Source of the DNA: Anomaloglossus baeobatrachus
Taxonomy: Eukaryota; Chordata; Amphibia; Anura; Aromobatidae
Length of the DNA: 64,000 bases
Direction: 5' to 3'
Assembly: GCF_048569485.1 (NCBI RefSeq)
Contig: NC_134355.1
Location: 395,634,430-395,698,429, forward strand
Shown in pieces: positions 10,247 through 21,478 of this stretch (position 1 is its first letter; every line of letters begins with the position of its first letter). The position numbers and the translations under genes were made by a program. Under the pieces are notes generated by a model. The model searched no databases and was not told the origin of the DNA. It worked only from the letters and a program-made list of their open reading frames with translations.

Positions 10247-11570
10247 TTGCTGTCTGAAGATCCCAGTGACGCAGGGAAGGTTACATTGAAGATGAGTACT
10301 ATTGTGTTGTCAGAAATGGTGGCGAGTATGAGATTTAAAAAGCCGAATGGTGGCGCATGTGTAAAAGAAGAGCCCACTCTTGTGGGTGGCAATGGAGCAA
10401 AAGGGCGCAAAGTCCAATTCTTGAACCTTTACGCCTACCAAAGGGAGTGCCACGTCATGATGAAATCCCATCCTATGTTGAAGAGTGTCCGCCAACATAG
10501 AGAAAAATGGAGAGAGAAGGTCCACTCATTGCAACGTGAAAGCAAGAAATGGGCGGATACCTAGAAGAAGTGGAAATAGTATGGCCAGCCGGAAAAAGCC
10601 CAAACCTGTCTAAAGCAAAGTTATGAAAATGGCCATCGAGGGGTGAGCTGGACAGGGCCTTTTTGTGAGAAGTTGGAGAAGAAGAGGAGTGAGCAGAGCT
10701 TCATGATAATGGTTGTGGTGGTCCAAAAAGGTGAATAGCTGTGAAAAACAATCCATAGGTATCTGTGGGTTGGAAATCTTTCCCACAACTGAGCTCAGGT
10801 TGCCCACAGAATCAAGTTAAGGAGAGAGGTAGCAGTGGTTCTGGCCTGCGAACCTCAGATTTGGCTCGACTCCATGGTAAAAAAAATGCACTTAGCAAGT
10901 GGATGAAAAGCCCAAATGCATCTCTTATGTCGAATGCCTCAGGCAGCCCTTACTCATAAATTTTGAAGGGCCATCAGGCAGCCCTCACTTAAAATTCCTT
11001 TTTAGCAATACATACTTTCTTTTCCCTATTAATACCGGAACGTTTGTAGGCATATATCATATAAGTAATGCGTGGGGTAAGAGACGGAGAAATGGATGTG
11101 GTGCTGATGGTGCATGCAAAGCCGAAGGCCATGGGCCAAGCGAAACTGAGCCTGCTGCAAATACACAACAAATACACTCATCCCTGAGACCTAGATTCCG
11201 TTCTTACATTGCAGAGGAGCGTGTGACACTACTCTCGAAGCCAGAATAGTGCGAATAAGTGGTCAGATGAATGGCAGATAATGCTACCGGTAATTTCCCA
11301 GCACCTACCTGAATTCCACATGGTTCAGTCTCTCTAGCCAAGAGTCTACACCACATAATCCTTATCCTGATCCTCCTTCCTCCCACCATGGCGAGTCCCA
11401 GGAGACAAGTGATCCAACACTCGTATACTCCAGGGAGCTTTTTATATTTCTATTTTTTGATTATGGGATCTTTCCCTACACATTTCAAGAGGGACATAAA
11501 GAGATCTTGTGTAGTGGTGCCCAATATTTGAGCAACCATGAATAGAAGAAGGTGATGGTGGGGATAATCA
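10247..11570 (+). other. Old repeat-derived stretch with an unassigned open frame
   Basis: An open frame of 105 codons at 10247-10564 is rich in Lys, Arg, Glu and Met (for example VRQHREKWREKVHSLQRESK). It could be a helical fragment. I do not recognise it, it has no clear splice signals, and it lies in a repeat-rich neighbourhood. The GCAGCCCTTACTC and GCAGCCCTCACTT pair near 10940-10990 recurs as CTGCCCTTGATC and GGCCCTCACTC near 11970-12025, suggesting one old element spanning this region. Confidence 0.3.
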
Positions 11571-12037
11571 ATTACTGTCTCAAGAGGTAGATGATGATGA
11601 GACACAGTTGCCAACAAGTGATATTGTTAAGTCAGGAGGACTAGAGTGCAGAAGTGAAAGACGAGGTATTGGATGATGAATTCACTCACCCAATCAAGAA
11701 AGCCATACAGAGTAAGAACAAAAGCACAGAGGGGGGAACTACAGCAGAACAAAAGGCAAGAAGAGGCAGTTGGTTGGCCAGAAGGAGAATGCAGGCAACT
11801 GAATGAAGGCCAAGAGTTAGTTGTTCCATTTTTTGTGGTATACTGAAGGGCACTTTTTCCCACCTCAAAAGGAGTACATAGTTCATGGTTTCTTCTTTTT
11901 CTTGTCCTCCTCCTACATCACCATATCAACAGGGTCACCATGCTACCCTCATTCCAAATTTTTAGAGGATCATCAGGCTGCCCTTGATCAAAATCTTTAG
12001 AGAGTAAACAGATGGCCCTCACTCAAAATCTTTAGAG
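11571..12037 (+). pseudogene. Possible hAT/BED-type transposase N-terminal remnant
   Basis: The plus strand encodes an acidic stretch, EVDDDETQLPTSDIVKSGG, near 11585-11640. A nearby frame reads DEVLDDEFTHP around 11660-11690. Acidic linkers of this kind precede or follow the BED zinc finger in hAT transposases, but no zinc-finger cysteines or histidines were found here. The frame is interrupted repeatedly. The assignment is weak and rests on resemblance and on the tandem-repeat context. Confidence 0.25.
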
Positions 12038-12382
12038 CAGGGTTCCCCAAACTTTAGTTCAAAATCATGGACGTGTGATGTGTGCCTCAGGACTCTCTGC
12101 TACCTTTGTGCATAAGCACCAGGTGTTTAGTGATACTAACAAATCTCTAGATGGAGACTTTTGTGTGTAGTCCCCCACAGAAGAGCAGATGTGAATGGGG
12201 AAGGAAAGCCTGAGCTTTGCATACTGCCTTGGTAGGATTTCAGTGAAAAAGCTTTGGCTTTGATAACACCAGTAATCGGGTTCTAGGTGAGTGGGGCAGC
12301 AGCTATATGTGATTTGTGATCCTCTTTCACAATTGAATGTGGCTTGTCACCCGCTTAAAGTCAGAAAGGTTGGGGACCTCTG
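12038..12382. mobile_element. Small hAT MITE with CAGGG ends
   Basis: This 345-bp element has ends CAGGGTTCCCCAAACTTT and AAAGGTTGGGGACCTCTG. Such CAGGGNTCCCCAA termini are typical of hAT elements. The flanking octamers CTTTAGAG and CTATACAA agree at five of eight positions, consistent with a decayed 8-bp target duplication. It has no coding capacity. Confidence 0.65.
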
Positions 12383-12654
12383 CTATACAAGAACTGTAAG
12401 ACAATAAACCCTGCCTTTATGCCTCTAATCCAAAACTATCCCTCCTCCAGCAGCTAGCCCGACACTAATTGAAGCTAAAAGCAGAATTTTTAGAAAATAG
12501 AATACATTTGAATTAGCCCTGAAAAGGACTTTTTGGTTAGCATAGCAGCAGCAAGGACTGTAAGGCAATAATCCATGCCTAGATGTCTCTAATACACTTT
12601 CCCTCCTACAGCAGCTAGCCCTAAACTAATTGCAGCTAAGGGCAGTATTACTAC
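12383..12654 (+). repeat. 161-bp tandem repeat, left part
   Basis: The unit is marked by GCCCTGAAAAGGACT (12516), AAGGACTGTAAGGCAATAAT, CCCTCCTACAGCAGCTAGCC and CTAATTGCAGCTAAG. The array continues at 17127-17340. Removing the intervening hAT element gives a unit spacing of about 162 bp, and the next interval, 17150 to 17311, is 161 bp. The array therefore predates the insertion. Confidence 0.7.
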
Positions 12655-14051
12655 TAGAGTTGAGGGCGGTTCGTGGTTCGTGGTTCTCCAGTTCGCAGTT
12701 CGAGTGATTTTGGGGGGTGTTCTAGATAGAACTAGAACTCGAGCTTTTTGCTAAAAGTTCGGCAGCTCGAGTTACGTTCGAGAACAGTTCAATCACTATA
12801 AGTGTGGCTTTTCACAGTAAGGCTATGTGCACATGTTGCTATCTGCATGCGTCCAAGGTCCCCAGCACAAACCGTCTCTCTTTCCTACTCACCGATCACG
12901 GGCGTCTCGCTCCCCGGCTGTCACAAATCTGCGGCGTCTTTTGCTCTTTAGAAAATGGCTGCCGCTTCATTAGTCAATTAGTTATTCCGTGCTTTCCCCG
13001 CCCACTGGCGCTTATGATTGGTTGCAGTCAGACACGTCCCCAAATTGAGTGACAGCTGTCTCACTACAACCAATCACCGCCGCCGGTTGGCAGGTCTATA
13101 TTGTGCATTAAAATAAATAAATAAATTAATTTAAAAAAAAAAATGCGGTTTCCCCCATATTTGATACCAGCCAGGATAAAGCCGCACGGCTGGAGGCTGG
13201 TATTGTCAGGATGGAGAGCACCATATTATGGGGAGCCCACCACGCTAACAATATCACCCAGCAGCCGCATGGAATAGGCGCATCCATTAAATATGACAGT
13301 CCTGCTGGACTCTACCTGGCTCATCCCGAATTGCCCTGGTGCGGTGGCAATTGGGGTAATAATGAGTTTAATCATGGCAGGCGTCTCCCCGAGATACCTT
13401 CCATGATTAAACTGTAAGTGAAAGTAAAGAAACACACACCAAAAAATCCTTTATTTGGAATAAAAGACAAAAACACAACCCTGGTTCACCCCTTTATTAA
13501 TCCCAAAAATACCCCTCCAGGTCCGAAGTAATCCACACAACAAGGTCAGCTCTGCTCTCTCGGGATGTAGTGGCTCCGTAGCAATGAAGTGACTCATGCA
13601 GTTAGCAGAGACTTCAGTCAGCACATCAGTCTTCAAGATTAGAAAATCTGCCTATCTCATTTGTAAGAAGCAATAGACTAGTGGATAAAGTGCCCACCTA
13701 AGAAGCATAACGTTGGGAGTTCTAGTTCCAGTAAACAATTTTTTTTTTTTTTTATTTATAATTTCAAAATATAATTATTATTTATTTATAAAGTGAAAGT
13801 AGATAAACACACACCGCAACAAATCCTTTATTTGGAGTAAAAGACAAAAAAACACAGTTTCACCATTTTATTAAAATCCTCCAATACCCCTCCAGGTCCG
13901 AAGTAATCCAAGCGACAAGGTCAGCTCTGCTCTCTCAGGATGTAGTGGCTCCGTAGCAATGAAGTGACTCATTAATTATTATTTTTTTTTTTAATTTATA
14001 ATTTCAAATTATAATTATTATCTATTTATAAAGTGAAAGTAAATAAACACA

Positions 14052-14206
14052 CTCTTTCTCTACTTTCTCTTCTTTCTCCTCTTTTTCTTCTCTCTCTTCT
14101 TTTTCTCTCTCTCTTCTCTCTTTCTCTTCTTTCTCCTCTTTTGCTTCTTTCTCTCTCTTCTTACTCTTTCTCTCTTTATCTTCTTTCTCTCTCTCTCTCT
14201 TTCTCA
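14052..14206 (+). repeat. CT-rich simple repeat
   Basis: Almost purely pyrimidine, built from TTCTCTCTCT and TTTCTTC units, within the large hAT element. An open frame across it yields only Leu/Ser repeats and is not coding. Confidence 0.85.
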
Positions 14207-14929
14207 GACCTGGCGATGATCAGCTGATGCGGTCACCTTACGGAATCAGCTGACACTATAAGTGGAGCGGTGAGGCCGGCTTTTTACCGCCCGGCCAGCT
14301 AAACTATCAGCTGATGCTGTCGGACAGGAGTCTGCACTGAAGTGTGTAGTTTTGTTTTGTTTTTTTGCACTGATGCATCAGCTGATTGTATAAAAGCCGT
14401 TTATACAATCAGCTGCTGTGTCATGTGATTCAGGCCCTTGAACCTGACATCATCTGATCGCTTTGCCTTCCAGCAAACCGATCAGATGATATTGGATCCG
14501 GATTGGATGGTGCGGGACCCTTGACCCAGGATTACTGCGGAGGGGGGTTCTTTATTTCAATAAAGATGGAGTCACTAATTGTGTTGTGTTTTATTTATAA
14601 TAAAAATATTTTTCTGTGTGTTTTGATTCTTTTTATCGGTACTAGAAATTCATGGTGGCCATGTCTAATATTGGCGTGCCACCATGAATTTCGGGCTTAG
14701 GGCCAGTTGATAATATACAGCTAGCCCTAACCCCATTATCACACAGCAAGCCACCGCCACCAGGGCTGTTGAAGAGTTGGATACAGCGCCAGATGATGGC
14801 ACTTCTATGAAAGCGCAATTTTATGGGGCGGCTGCATACTGCAATTCACAGCAGAGGGGCCCAGAAAGCTCAGGCCAACCTGTGCTGTGGATTCCAATCC
14901 CCAGCTGCCTAGTTGTACCTGGCTGGACA

Positions 14930-15130
14930 CAAAAATATGGCGATGCCCACGTCATTTGTTTTTTAATTATTTCATGAAATTCATGAAATAATAAAAAAAG
15001 GGCTTCCCTATATTTTTGGTTCCCAGCCGGGTACAAATAGGCAGCTAGGGGTTGGGGGCAGCCTGTAGCTGCCTGCTGTACCTGGCTAGCATACAAAAAT
15101 ATGGTGAAGCCCACATAATTTTGGGGGGGG
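14930..15130 (-). repeat. Inverted partner of the 166-bp satellite
   Basis: This block reads in reverse the elements of the satellite at 15354-16090: GGCTTCCCTATATTTTTGGT, CCCAGCCGGGTACAAATAGG, CTGCTGTACCTGGCTAGCAT and ATATGGTGAAGCCCAC. It can pair with any of the downstream units, giving a hairpin with arms over 100 bases. A second inverted pair, CAGCTGCTGCCTGTCTGTAT and GGAGAGCAGACAGCAGCTGC, lies between them near 15187-15300. Confidence 0.7.
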
Positions 15131-15353
15131 GGGCAAAAAGTCATGCATACAGTCCTGGATGGAGTATGCTAAGCCTTGTAGTTCTGCAGCTGCTGCCTGT
15201 CTGTATGGAGGAGAGCAGACAGCAGCTGCAGAACGGCAAAGCTCAGCATGCTCCATTCACTAGTGTATGCAGGAGAGCAGACAGCAGCTGCAGAAGTACA
15301 AGGCTCAGCATACTCTATCCAGGACTGTATGCAGGAGTTCTTTGCCCACCAAA

Positions 15354-16090
15354 AAATGAAGTGGGCTTCGCCATATATTTGTATGCTAGCCAGATACAGC
15401 AGGCAGCTATGGGCTGCCCCCAACCACCAGCTACCTATTTGTACCTGACTGGGAACTAAAAATATAGGGAAGCCCGTTTTTTTAAATTATTTCACTTATT
15501 TCATGAAATAATTAAAAAACAAATGACGTGGGCTTCGCCATATTTTGTGTATGCTAGCCAGGTACAGCAGGCAGCGGCGGGCTGCCCCCAACCCCCAGCT
15601 GCCTATTTGTACCCGGCTGTGAACAAAAAATATAGGGAAGCCTGTTTTTTTTAATTATTTCACTTATTTCATGAAATAATTAAAAAACAAATGACGTGGG
15701 CTTCCCCATATTTTTGCATGCTAGCCAGGTACAGCAGGCAGCTACGGGCTGCCCCCAACCCCCAGCTGCCTATTTGTACCCAACTGGGAACTAAAAATAT
15801 AGGGAAGCCCTTTTTTTTATTATTTCACTTATTTCATGAAATAATTAAAAAACAAATGACGTGGGCTTCGCCATATTTTGTGTATGCTAGCCAGGTACAG
15901 CAGGCAGCGACGGGCTGCCCCCAACCGCCAGCTGCCTATTTGTACCCGGCTGTGAACAAAAAATATAGGGAAGCCTGTTTTTTTTAATTATTTCACTTAT
16001 TTCATAAAATAATTAAAAAACAAATGACGTGGGCTTCGCCATATTTTTGTATCCAGCCAGGTACAACTAGGCAGCTGGGGATTGGCATCC
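15354..16090 (+). repeat. Satellite of four 165-168-bp units plus a partial one
   Basis: Units begin AAATGA(C/A)GTGGGCTTCG at 15354, 15521, 15689, 15854 and 16022, giving lengths of 167, 168, 165 and 168. Each has TGCTAGCCAGGTACAGCAGG, GGCTGCCCCCAACCCCCAGC, CTATTTGTACCCGGCTG and an AT-rich stretch with TTATTTCATGAAATAATTAA, itself a small palindrome. Units are highly alike, suggesting recent amplification inside the hAT element. Short open frames here are artefacts of the repeat. Confidence 0.85.
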
Positions 16091-17126
16091 GCAGCACAAG
16101 TTAGCCCAAGGTTTCTGTGCGCCTCTGCTGTGAATTGCAATCCGCAGCCGCCCAAGAAAATGGAGCATTCATAGAAGCACCATAATCTGGCGCTGTATCC
16201 AACTCTTCCAACAGCCCTGGTGACGGTGGCTTGCTGGGTAACAAGGGTTAATACTGGCTTTGTTTTACTAGCTAGTATTAAGCCAGAGATTCTTAATGTC
16301 AGGCAAGTTTGACCCAGCCCTTAAGAATCTCCAATAAAGGGTTAAAAAAGACACCACATAGAGAAAAAATACTTTAATAGAAATAAATACACAGACACAT
16401 TAGACACTCCATGTTTATTACTCCCTGTCAGCCCTCCACGATCCTGCTCATCTGTCTTCTTTCTCCTTCAACACATGCAGCTCTGCTACATCAGCAGCGC
16501 TGCATAGGAAGAAGGCAGTGCTATCCCCTGTGCAGTGTTCTCACTCCGTGAGCGAGAAGGAGCTGCTGCTTGTGAGCGGTGACGTCACCACTGACAGGCG
16601 GTTGCTATAGCAACGGTGATCTCCGTTATTGACCAGATGTGGCAGCTTGTTTCTAATGGAACGGGGAAGCAGACCGGGAACCCGACCGCGTGCCAAAGCA
16701 TGTCCCCGGTACACTGCGATACACAAACAATCACCGCGTACTGGAGAGATGCACTCGTAGGTCCTACATGACGTGTCATAGTCATGTGACCAGCCTGTAG
16801 CCAATGAGATAACAGACACGTGACTGGTCACATGGCTATTTTGACGTCACGATAGATCCTGTCATCACTGCTGACAGTGCTGGTTACCGGGTGGACGCAG
16901 CGATCATCGGGTGGAATAGCGACAGGAGACAGAGTGCAGGACGAATTGCGGGGACTGGTAAGTGTTATGGCAATGTTTATTAACTGTATGTGTACATTTA
17001 TAATGTGTTTTTATGTGTTTGTGATTGCCTCCCATTGTTTCCTATGGGGTTCGAGCGATTCGACCTCTGTTCGGTGAACCAAGCTCGAGCCGAACCGCGA
17101 CTGGTTCGCTCATCTCTAATTACTAC

Positions 17127-17340
17127 AGAATTGAACAGATTTTGAAGTAGCCCTGAAAAGGACTTTGGGGTTACCGCTGCAGCAGCAAGGACTGTAAGGC
17201 AATAATCCATGCCTAGATGCACCTAATAGATTATCCCTTCTCCAGCAACATGCCCTACACTAATTGCAGCTAAGAGTGGTATTATTACAGAATAGAAAAT
17301 ATTTTAATTAGCCCTGAAAAGAACTTTTAGGTTAATATAT
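17127..17340 (+). repeat. 161-bp tandem repeat, right part
   Basis: Continuation of 12383-12654 after the hAT insertion. GCCCTGAAAAGGACT recurs at 17150, and GCCCTGAAAAGAACT at 17311. The block AAGGACTGTAAGGCAATAAT is identical to the left part. Confidence 0.7.
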
Positions 17341-17930
17341 GTATATATGTAAAATATTACAAGATAAAGATAAAATAAAATAAAGATAAAGAGCGCACAA
17401 AAAATAATGGCGCTCATATACCTGCAGTACCTCAGTTGCCACCTATTCCCCCATATAATTGCATGCTTGACTCGCTTCTGTGTTCCCTTTGCCTCATCGG
17501 GAACTGAAGTAAGATTTCTGGTGTAGCAAATACCACCGCTTGTCATGAATTTGATAAGTGGAGGACATCATACCTCCATCCCTCCCCAGCTTTACTCACT
17601 TTGTAAGAGCTGGGTAAAAATGTTCTGAGAATGCCAAAGGTCCCCAAATTTTAGCACAGCTTTTGAGTTGTATCAAATCTTTGTCTTTTCAAAACTTTTT
17701 ACTTCAGAATTCAGGTGTAAAAGTGATTTAGGCCCTGTGTGTTCTATGTGGAATTTGAGCAGAGAGTGATAAGCTAATACCAAGATCTTCTAGAGAAATG
17801 TTATTTTCAAAGAGAGCAAATGATCAGGCAAGTGCAAATACATCATATCCAATTTTTCTTTTCTCTGAATCGACCCTTGTGAGAGATTTAACATAAACCC
17901 ATACATGTAAGTCTATTGGTTCTTTTATAA
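17341..17930. other. No recognisable feature
   Basis: AT-rich, with GATAAAGATAAAATAAAATA near 17363-17390. No genes or repeats were identified. Confidence 0.4.
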
Positions 17931-18138
17931 ATACTGACTTGCACAGAGTGGTGAATGAAGCCTCGCCGATACCACACATCTGACTGAAAGCCAAGGCTGC
18001 TGGGAGGAATAAAGTTAATTTCTTCCCGGCAGTGGGGCTCACAGTGCAGACGCTGGGTTGCTTCAGAATGCTATTAAGCTCCAGAATGACCCAATATCTA
18101 CAGGTTAATAGTGTTTCATTAACCTGACAGGTTTTCCT
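17931..18138. mobile_element. Right part of a TTAA-flanked MITE
   Basis: The segment ends CCTGACAGGTTTTCCT directly before TTAA at 18139-18142. This end type (AGGNAAACCTGTCAGG read in reverse) is shared by a class of TTAA MITEs. The left end was not located, so the start is a guess. Confidence 0.35.
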
Positions 18139-18142
18139 TTAA

Positions 18143-18994
18143 GGGTTTTAAGAACTGCATGTGAGTAACTATAATTGTTCCTCTATAAACGATTAAAAAC
18201 AACAAGCCAATGAACTTTTTCATCATTTTTTCAATCAGGCTGTGGTATATCATAACCCCATACAGACTGAGGGGAAAAAAGAAAAGCTTAAAGAATGGTA
18301 ACACAAGAAGCAAGAATCAAAAAAGGAATTTTTCAATCATATCCACCCCACGCAGAAGATTGGAAAACCTCCTTAGGCAAAAGTCTAATAATTAGATTGA
18401 ATTTATTGAAATGCATCCAATCTCTCCTTTCTCATCAGAATGCAATCATGCTCTCAATAATCATCACCGATCGGATCTTTTACTGCTTCCAAATTTGGAG
18501 AACATGTTATATTCTATTGTTTCACTTTTTTTTTTTGCAACAAGAAATGTTGTTTCAATCAAGGTAATAATTTGGAGACTCTGATGCCTTTGAATTGATT
18601 TGTTACCAAATGTTCTGGCTTCAATGGTATCGTCTGATGAGTAATTGTGGATGATTGTACAAAACTTTGTAGAAAACTTTTGAACATTGAATTATATTAT
18701 TACTCTTTTAATATAAGGTAGATATGTACGTGAAACTCGATTTATATAACTACCTTGTGTTCCTACACATTTGGTTGCACCAGAGATTGCAACATTAAAA
18801 CTCTCATCTGTATAGGGAATGAATATGAATATCTAGAAATATATATATGGTTGTTAGGTAATAAAATAGATATTCCTATGATAACATTGCCAGTTGTTAC
18901 TCCCTTTCAAGCTGTTATCAAGAAGCAGAAGCAGAATATATGTCCTCTCTAAACATAAAAGCTCAAGTGAACGTCATGCATTAATATCTGCTGA
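18143..18994. other. No recognisable gene
   Basis: AT-rich sequence. The open frames at 18210-18567 lack recognisable protein features. Confidence 0.4.
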
Positions 18995-19344
18995 ATAGAG
19001 ATGAACAGATCGATCCACAGAAGATGGAGGTTGAGTCAAATTCACTAAAATTCACCATTTAATATGAAATTCAAACATTTTAAGATTTGATTCAGTTTGC
19101 AAAAGAAAAAAATCTTGCCTTCCACCATCTTCCACACTGCTGAAGCACCAGATAGCAGGCAAATGTGTTTCTGCATTGCCATGTAAACTTCCCCATGATG
19201 CCTTGCAGCTATGACATTTAGCGGATTATCATACTTACTACAGTAGTGATAAGTTCAAGGCCATTTGGCCATGTGAGATTAACAGTTCCTAGCCGAGCAG
19301 AGATTGTAAGGCAAAGTCGCTTTCCATCTCTAGAACTATTGGGT

Positions 19345-19812
19345 AAGTCTATCTCTCCTGTAGAGTGTAAGCTCTTATGGTCAGCAGGCTCTTCTCTCTC
19401 TATCTCTCTCTGTTTCATGTGGAGTATAAGCTTTGATGGTCAGCAAGGTCTTCACTCTCTGTCCCGTAGAGTGTAAGCTCTTATAATCAGCGGGATCCTC
19501 TCTACCACTTATAGAGTTTAAGCTGTTATGATCAGCAGGGTTTCTCTCTCTGTTTCCTGTAGAGTGTAACCTCTTATGGTCAGCAGGGTTTTCTCTCTCT
19601 CCTGCTGAGTGTAAGCTCTTATGGTCAGCAAGGTTTTCTCTCTCTCCTGTAGAGTGTAAGCTCTTATGATCAGCAAGATTTTCTCTCTCTACCCTAGAGT
19701 GTAATCTCATGGTCCTCTTTCGCTTTCTCTCTCGTACAGTGTAGTTTTTTTATGGTCAGAGCGGTCTTCTCTTTTTCGCTCTCCTACAAAATGTAAGCTC
19801 TCATGGTTGGCA
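19345..19812 (+). repeat. Minisatellite, GAGTGTAAGCTCTTATGGTC units
   Basis: About ten units of 44-60 bp, each with GAGTGTAAGCTCTTATGGTC, AGCAGG and a CT-rich spacer (TTCTCTCTCTCCTGTA). Spacing varies mainly through the CT tract. An open frame on the minus strand (19381-19710, HKSLHSTGERE repeats) is produced by the array and is not a gene. An inverted relative lies at 50878-51845. Confidence 0.8.
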
Positions 19813-19935
19813 GGGTGTTCCTCTCATCTACCTTTTGTGTATTTTCCAAGTAATTACAAGCTTTACAGTATTCAGATTATTGTAAATTTATTTGCTGCAA
19901 TTCAAATTTTAAGGAAAATTTTGCAAAGTTAGCTA

Positions 19936-21447
19936 CCATATTTTTCGGACTATAAGACGCACCGGACCATAAGATGCACCCTGGTTTTAGAGGAGGAAAA
20001 TAGGAAAATAAAATTTTAAGCAAAAGATGTGGTCATGACACACTGTTATGGGGCGAGGATCTGCTGCTGACACTGTTATGTGGGTGATGTCCCCAAATTC
20101 TCTGCTAAGGTACCCTATCCTGGTAATGATCCTCCTGCCTTGTATATGATCCCCATCCTTGTATATATGTCCCTCATCCTGGTATAGCCCCTATCCTGCT
20201 ATATACCCCAAATCCTGCTATATATCCCCATCCTGATACATACCCCATCCTGCTATATACCCCACCCTGATAAATACCCCCATCCTGATAAATACCCCCA
20301 TAGTGCTATATAACACCATCCTGATAAATACCCCATCCTGATAAATACCCCCATCCTGCTATATACCCCACCCTGCTATATACCCCCATTCTGATAAATA
20401 CCCCCATCCTGCTATATACCTCATCCTGCTATATACCCCCATCCTGCTATATTCCTCCATCCTGCTTTATACTCCCATCTTGCTATATACTCCCATCCTG
20501 CTATATACCCCATTCTGATAAATACCCCCATCCTGCTATATACCCCCATCCTGCTATATACCCCATTCTGCTATATACCCCCATCCTGCAATATACCCCC
20601 ATCCTGATAAATACCCCATCCTGATAAATACCCCCATCCTGATAATTACCTCCAACCTGCTGTATACCCCATCCTTCTTTATACTCCCATCTTGCTATAT
20701 ACTCCCATCCTGCTATATACCACATCTTGATAAATACCCCCATCCTGCTATATACCCCCATCCTGGTATATGGCCTGTATCCTGTGACACACAAAAAAAA
20801 TAAATGTTTATACTCACCCTTCCTCACTACAGCAGCATTGCTCCTCCTCCCGTCTGTGCCAGCAGCAGCGCCGCTGACCTGTGTGGAGCCGGTCACCGAT
20901 CCCTGCAGCATCGCGATGTGCTCCTGTCTGCCTGGCCTGCCCGCTGATGTGTGTGGAGAGCAGGGCGCACAGGGATGATGTCATCGCTGTGCTCACCACT
21001 CTCTACACAGATCAGCGGGTCAGTAGACAGGAGGACATCGCAATGCTGCAGGGAACAGTGAGTATACCGTATTTATTCACTGCCCCCTGCACTGATGATG
21101 ATGCGCGGGGGGCAGTGAATATAGCCACACATGATCACTCCAGGCTGTAGTTGCCAGGGGTGATCACACGGGCCGGCTCTTTACTACGAGCGCATCCCCA
21201 GCCTATCATCCCGCCCACCTGCCAGTGCCGGCTTCAGCGCTAAGAGATGATGGGCAGGAGGAAGAATGCATATGAAATGAGTGGGCCCACATGCTACAGC
21301 CTGCTCATGCTGCCGATGACCCGCTCCACCTCAGCACCCTCATTGCCCGCAGCCATGCCCTACATTCAGACTATAAGACGCACCTCCCCCACACTTCCCC
21401 CCAACATTTGGGGGGAAAAAGTGTGTCTTATAGTCCGAAAAATACAG
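19936..21447. mobile_element. TA-flanked element with CGGACTATAAGACGCACC ends
   Basis: Flanked by TA at 19934-19935 and 21448-21449. The inverted ends are CCATATTTTTCGGACTATAA and TTATAGTCCGAAAAATACAG. TA duplication suits a non-autonomous Tc1/mariner-type element. The interior has a 17-18-bp minisatellite (20110-20785) and then a GC-rich block with its own inverted pair (GCAGCATTGCTC... and GCAATGCTGCAGG, near 20833 and 21041). No transposase was found. Confidence 0.7.
20110..20785 (+). repeat. Minisatellite, CCCCATCCTGCTATATA units
   Basis: About 35-40 units of 16-19 bp built on CCCCATCCTG followed by either CTATATA or ATAAATA. The two unit types are interspersed, which suggests unequal exchange. 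The 136-codon minus-strand frame across it is a repeat artefact. Confidence 0.9.
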
Positions 21448-21478
21448 TAATTTGAATTTCAATGATCGGGATTTAATG

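Larger units (their letters stand above)
12655..17118. mobile_element. 4.46-kb non-autonomous hAT element
   Basis: Exact 8-bp target duplications (ATTACTAC) lie at 12647-12654 and 17119-17126. The inverted ends are TAGAGTTGAG and CTCATCTCTA, and subterminal GGTTCG/CGAACC blocks lie just inside each end. The 8-bp duplication and TAGAGATGAG-type ends indicate the hAT superfamily. No transposase was found. The interior holds paired CCAATCA-type inverted blocks, a CT-rich tract at 14052-14206 and a large satellite and inverted-repeat region at 14930-16090. A fragment of the same family lies at 1-845 and a related end at 35307. Confidence 0.8.
18997..21478 (+). mobile_element. hAT-type element carrying a minisatellite (copy A)
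   Basis: The left end is TAGAGATGAACAGATCGATC. The interior has a minisatellite at 19345-19812 and an AT-rich right part. That right part is matched in reverse complement at 50749-50830, where the same element (copy B) ends TAGAGATGAATGAATATTTT. Copy A is interrupted at 19936 by a TA-flanked element. Its right end lies near 21470-21480 but is too diverged to place exactly. No transposase was seen. Confidence 0.5.

Noticed and set aside
10310-10525. Minus-strand 71-codon frame
   Set aside because: A shadow of the plus-strand open frame in the same place, with no features of its own.
19345-19812. CRISPR array
   Set aside because: Tandem units with variable CT spacers look array-like, but the spacers are low-complexity, the context is vertebrate transposon DNA, and no cas genes are present.
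20501-20911. 136-codon minus-strand frame with GWEYI-type repeats
   Set aside because: A translation of the CCCCATCCTGCTATATA minisatellite.
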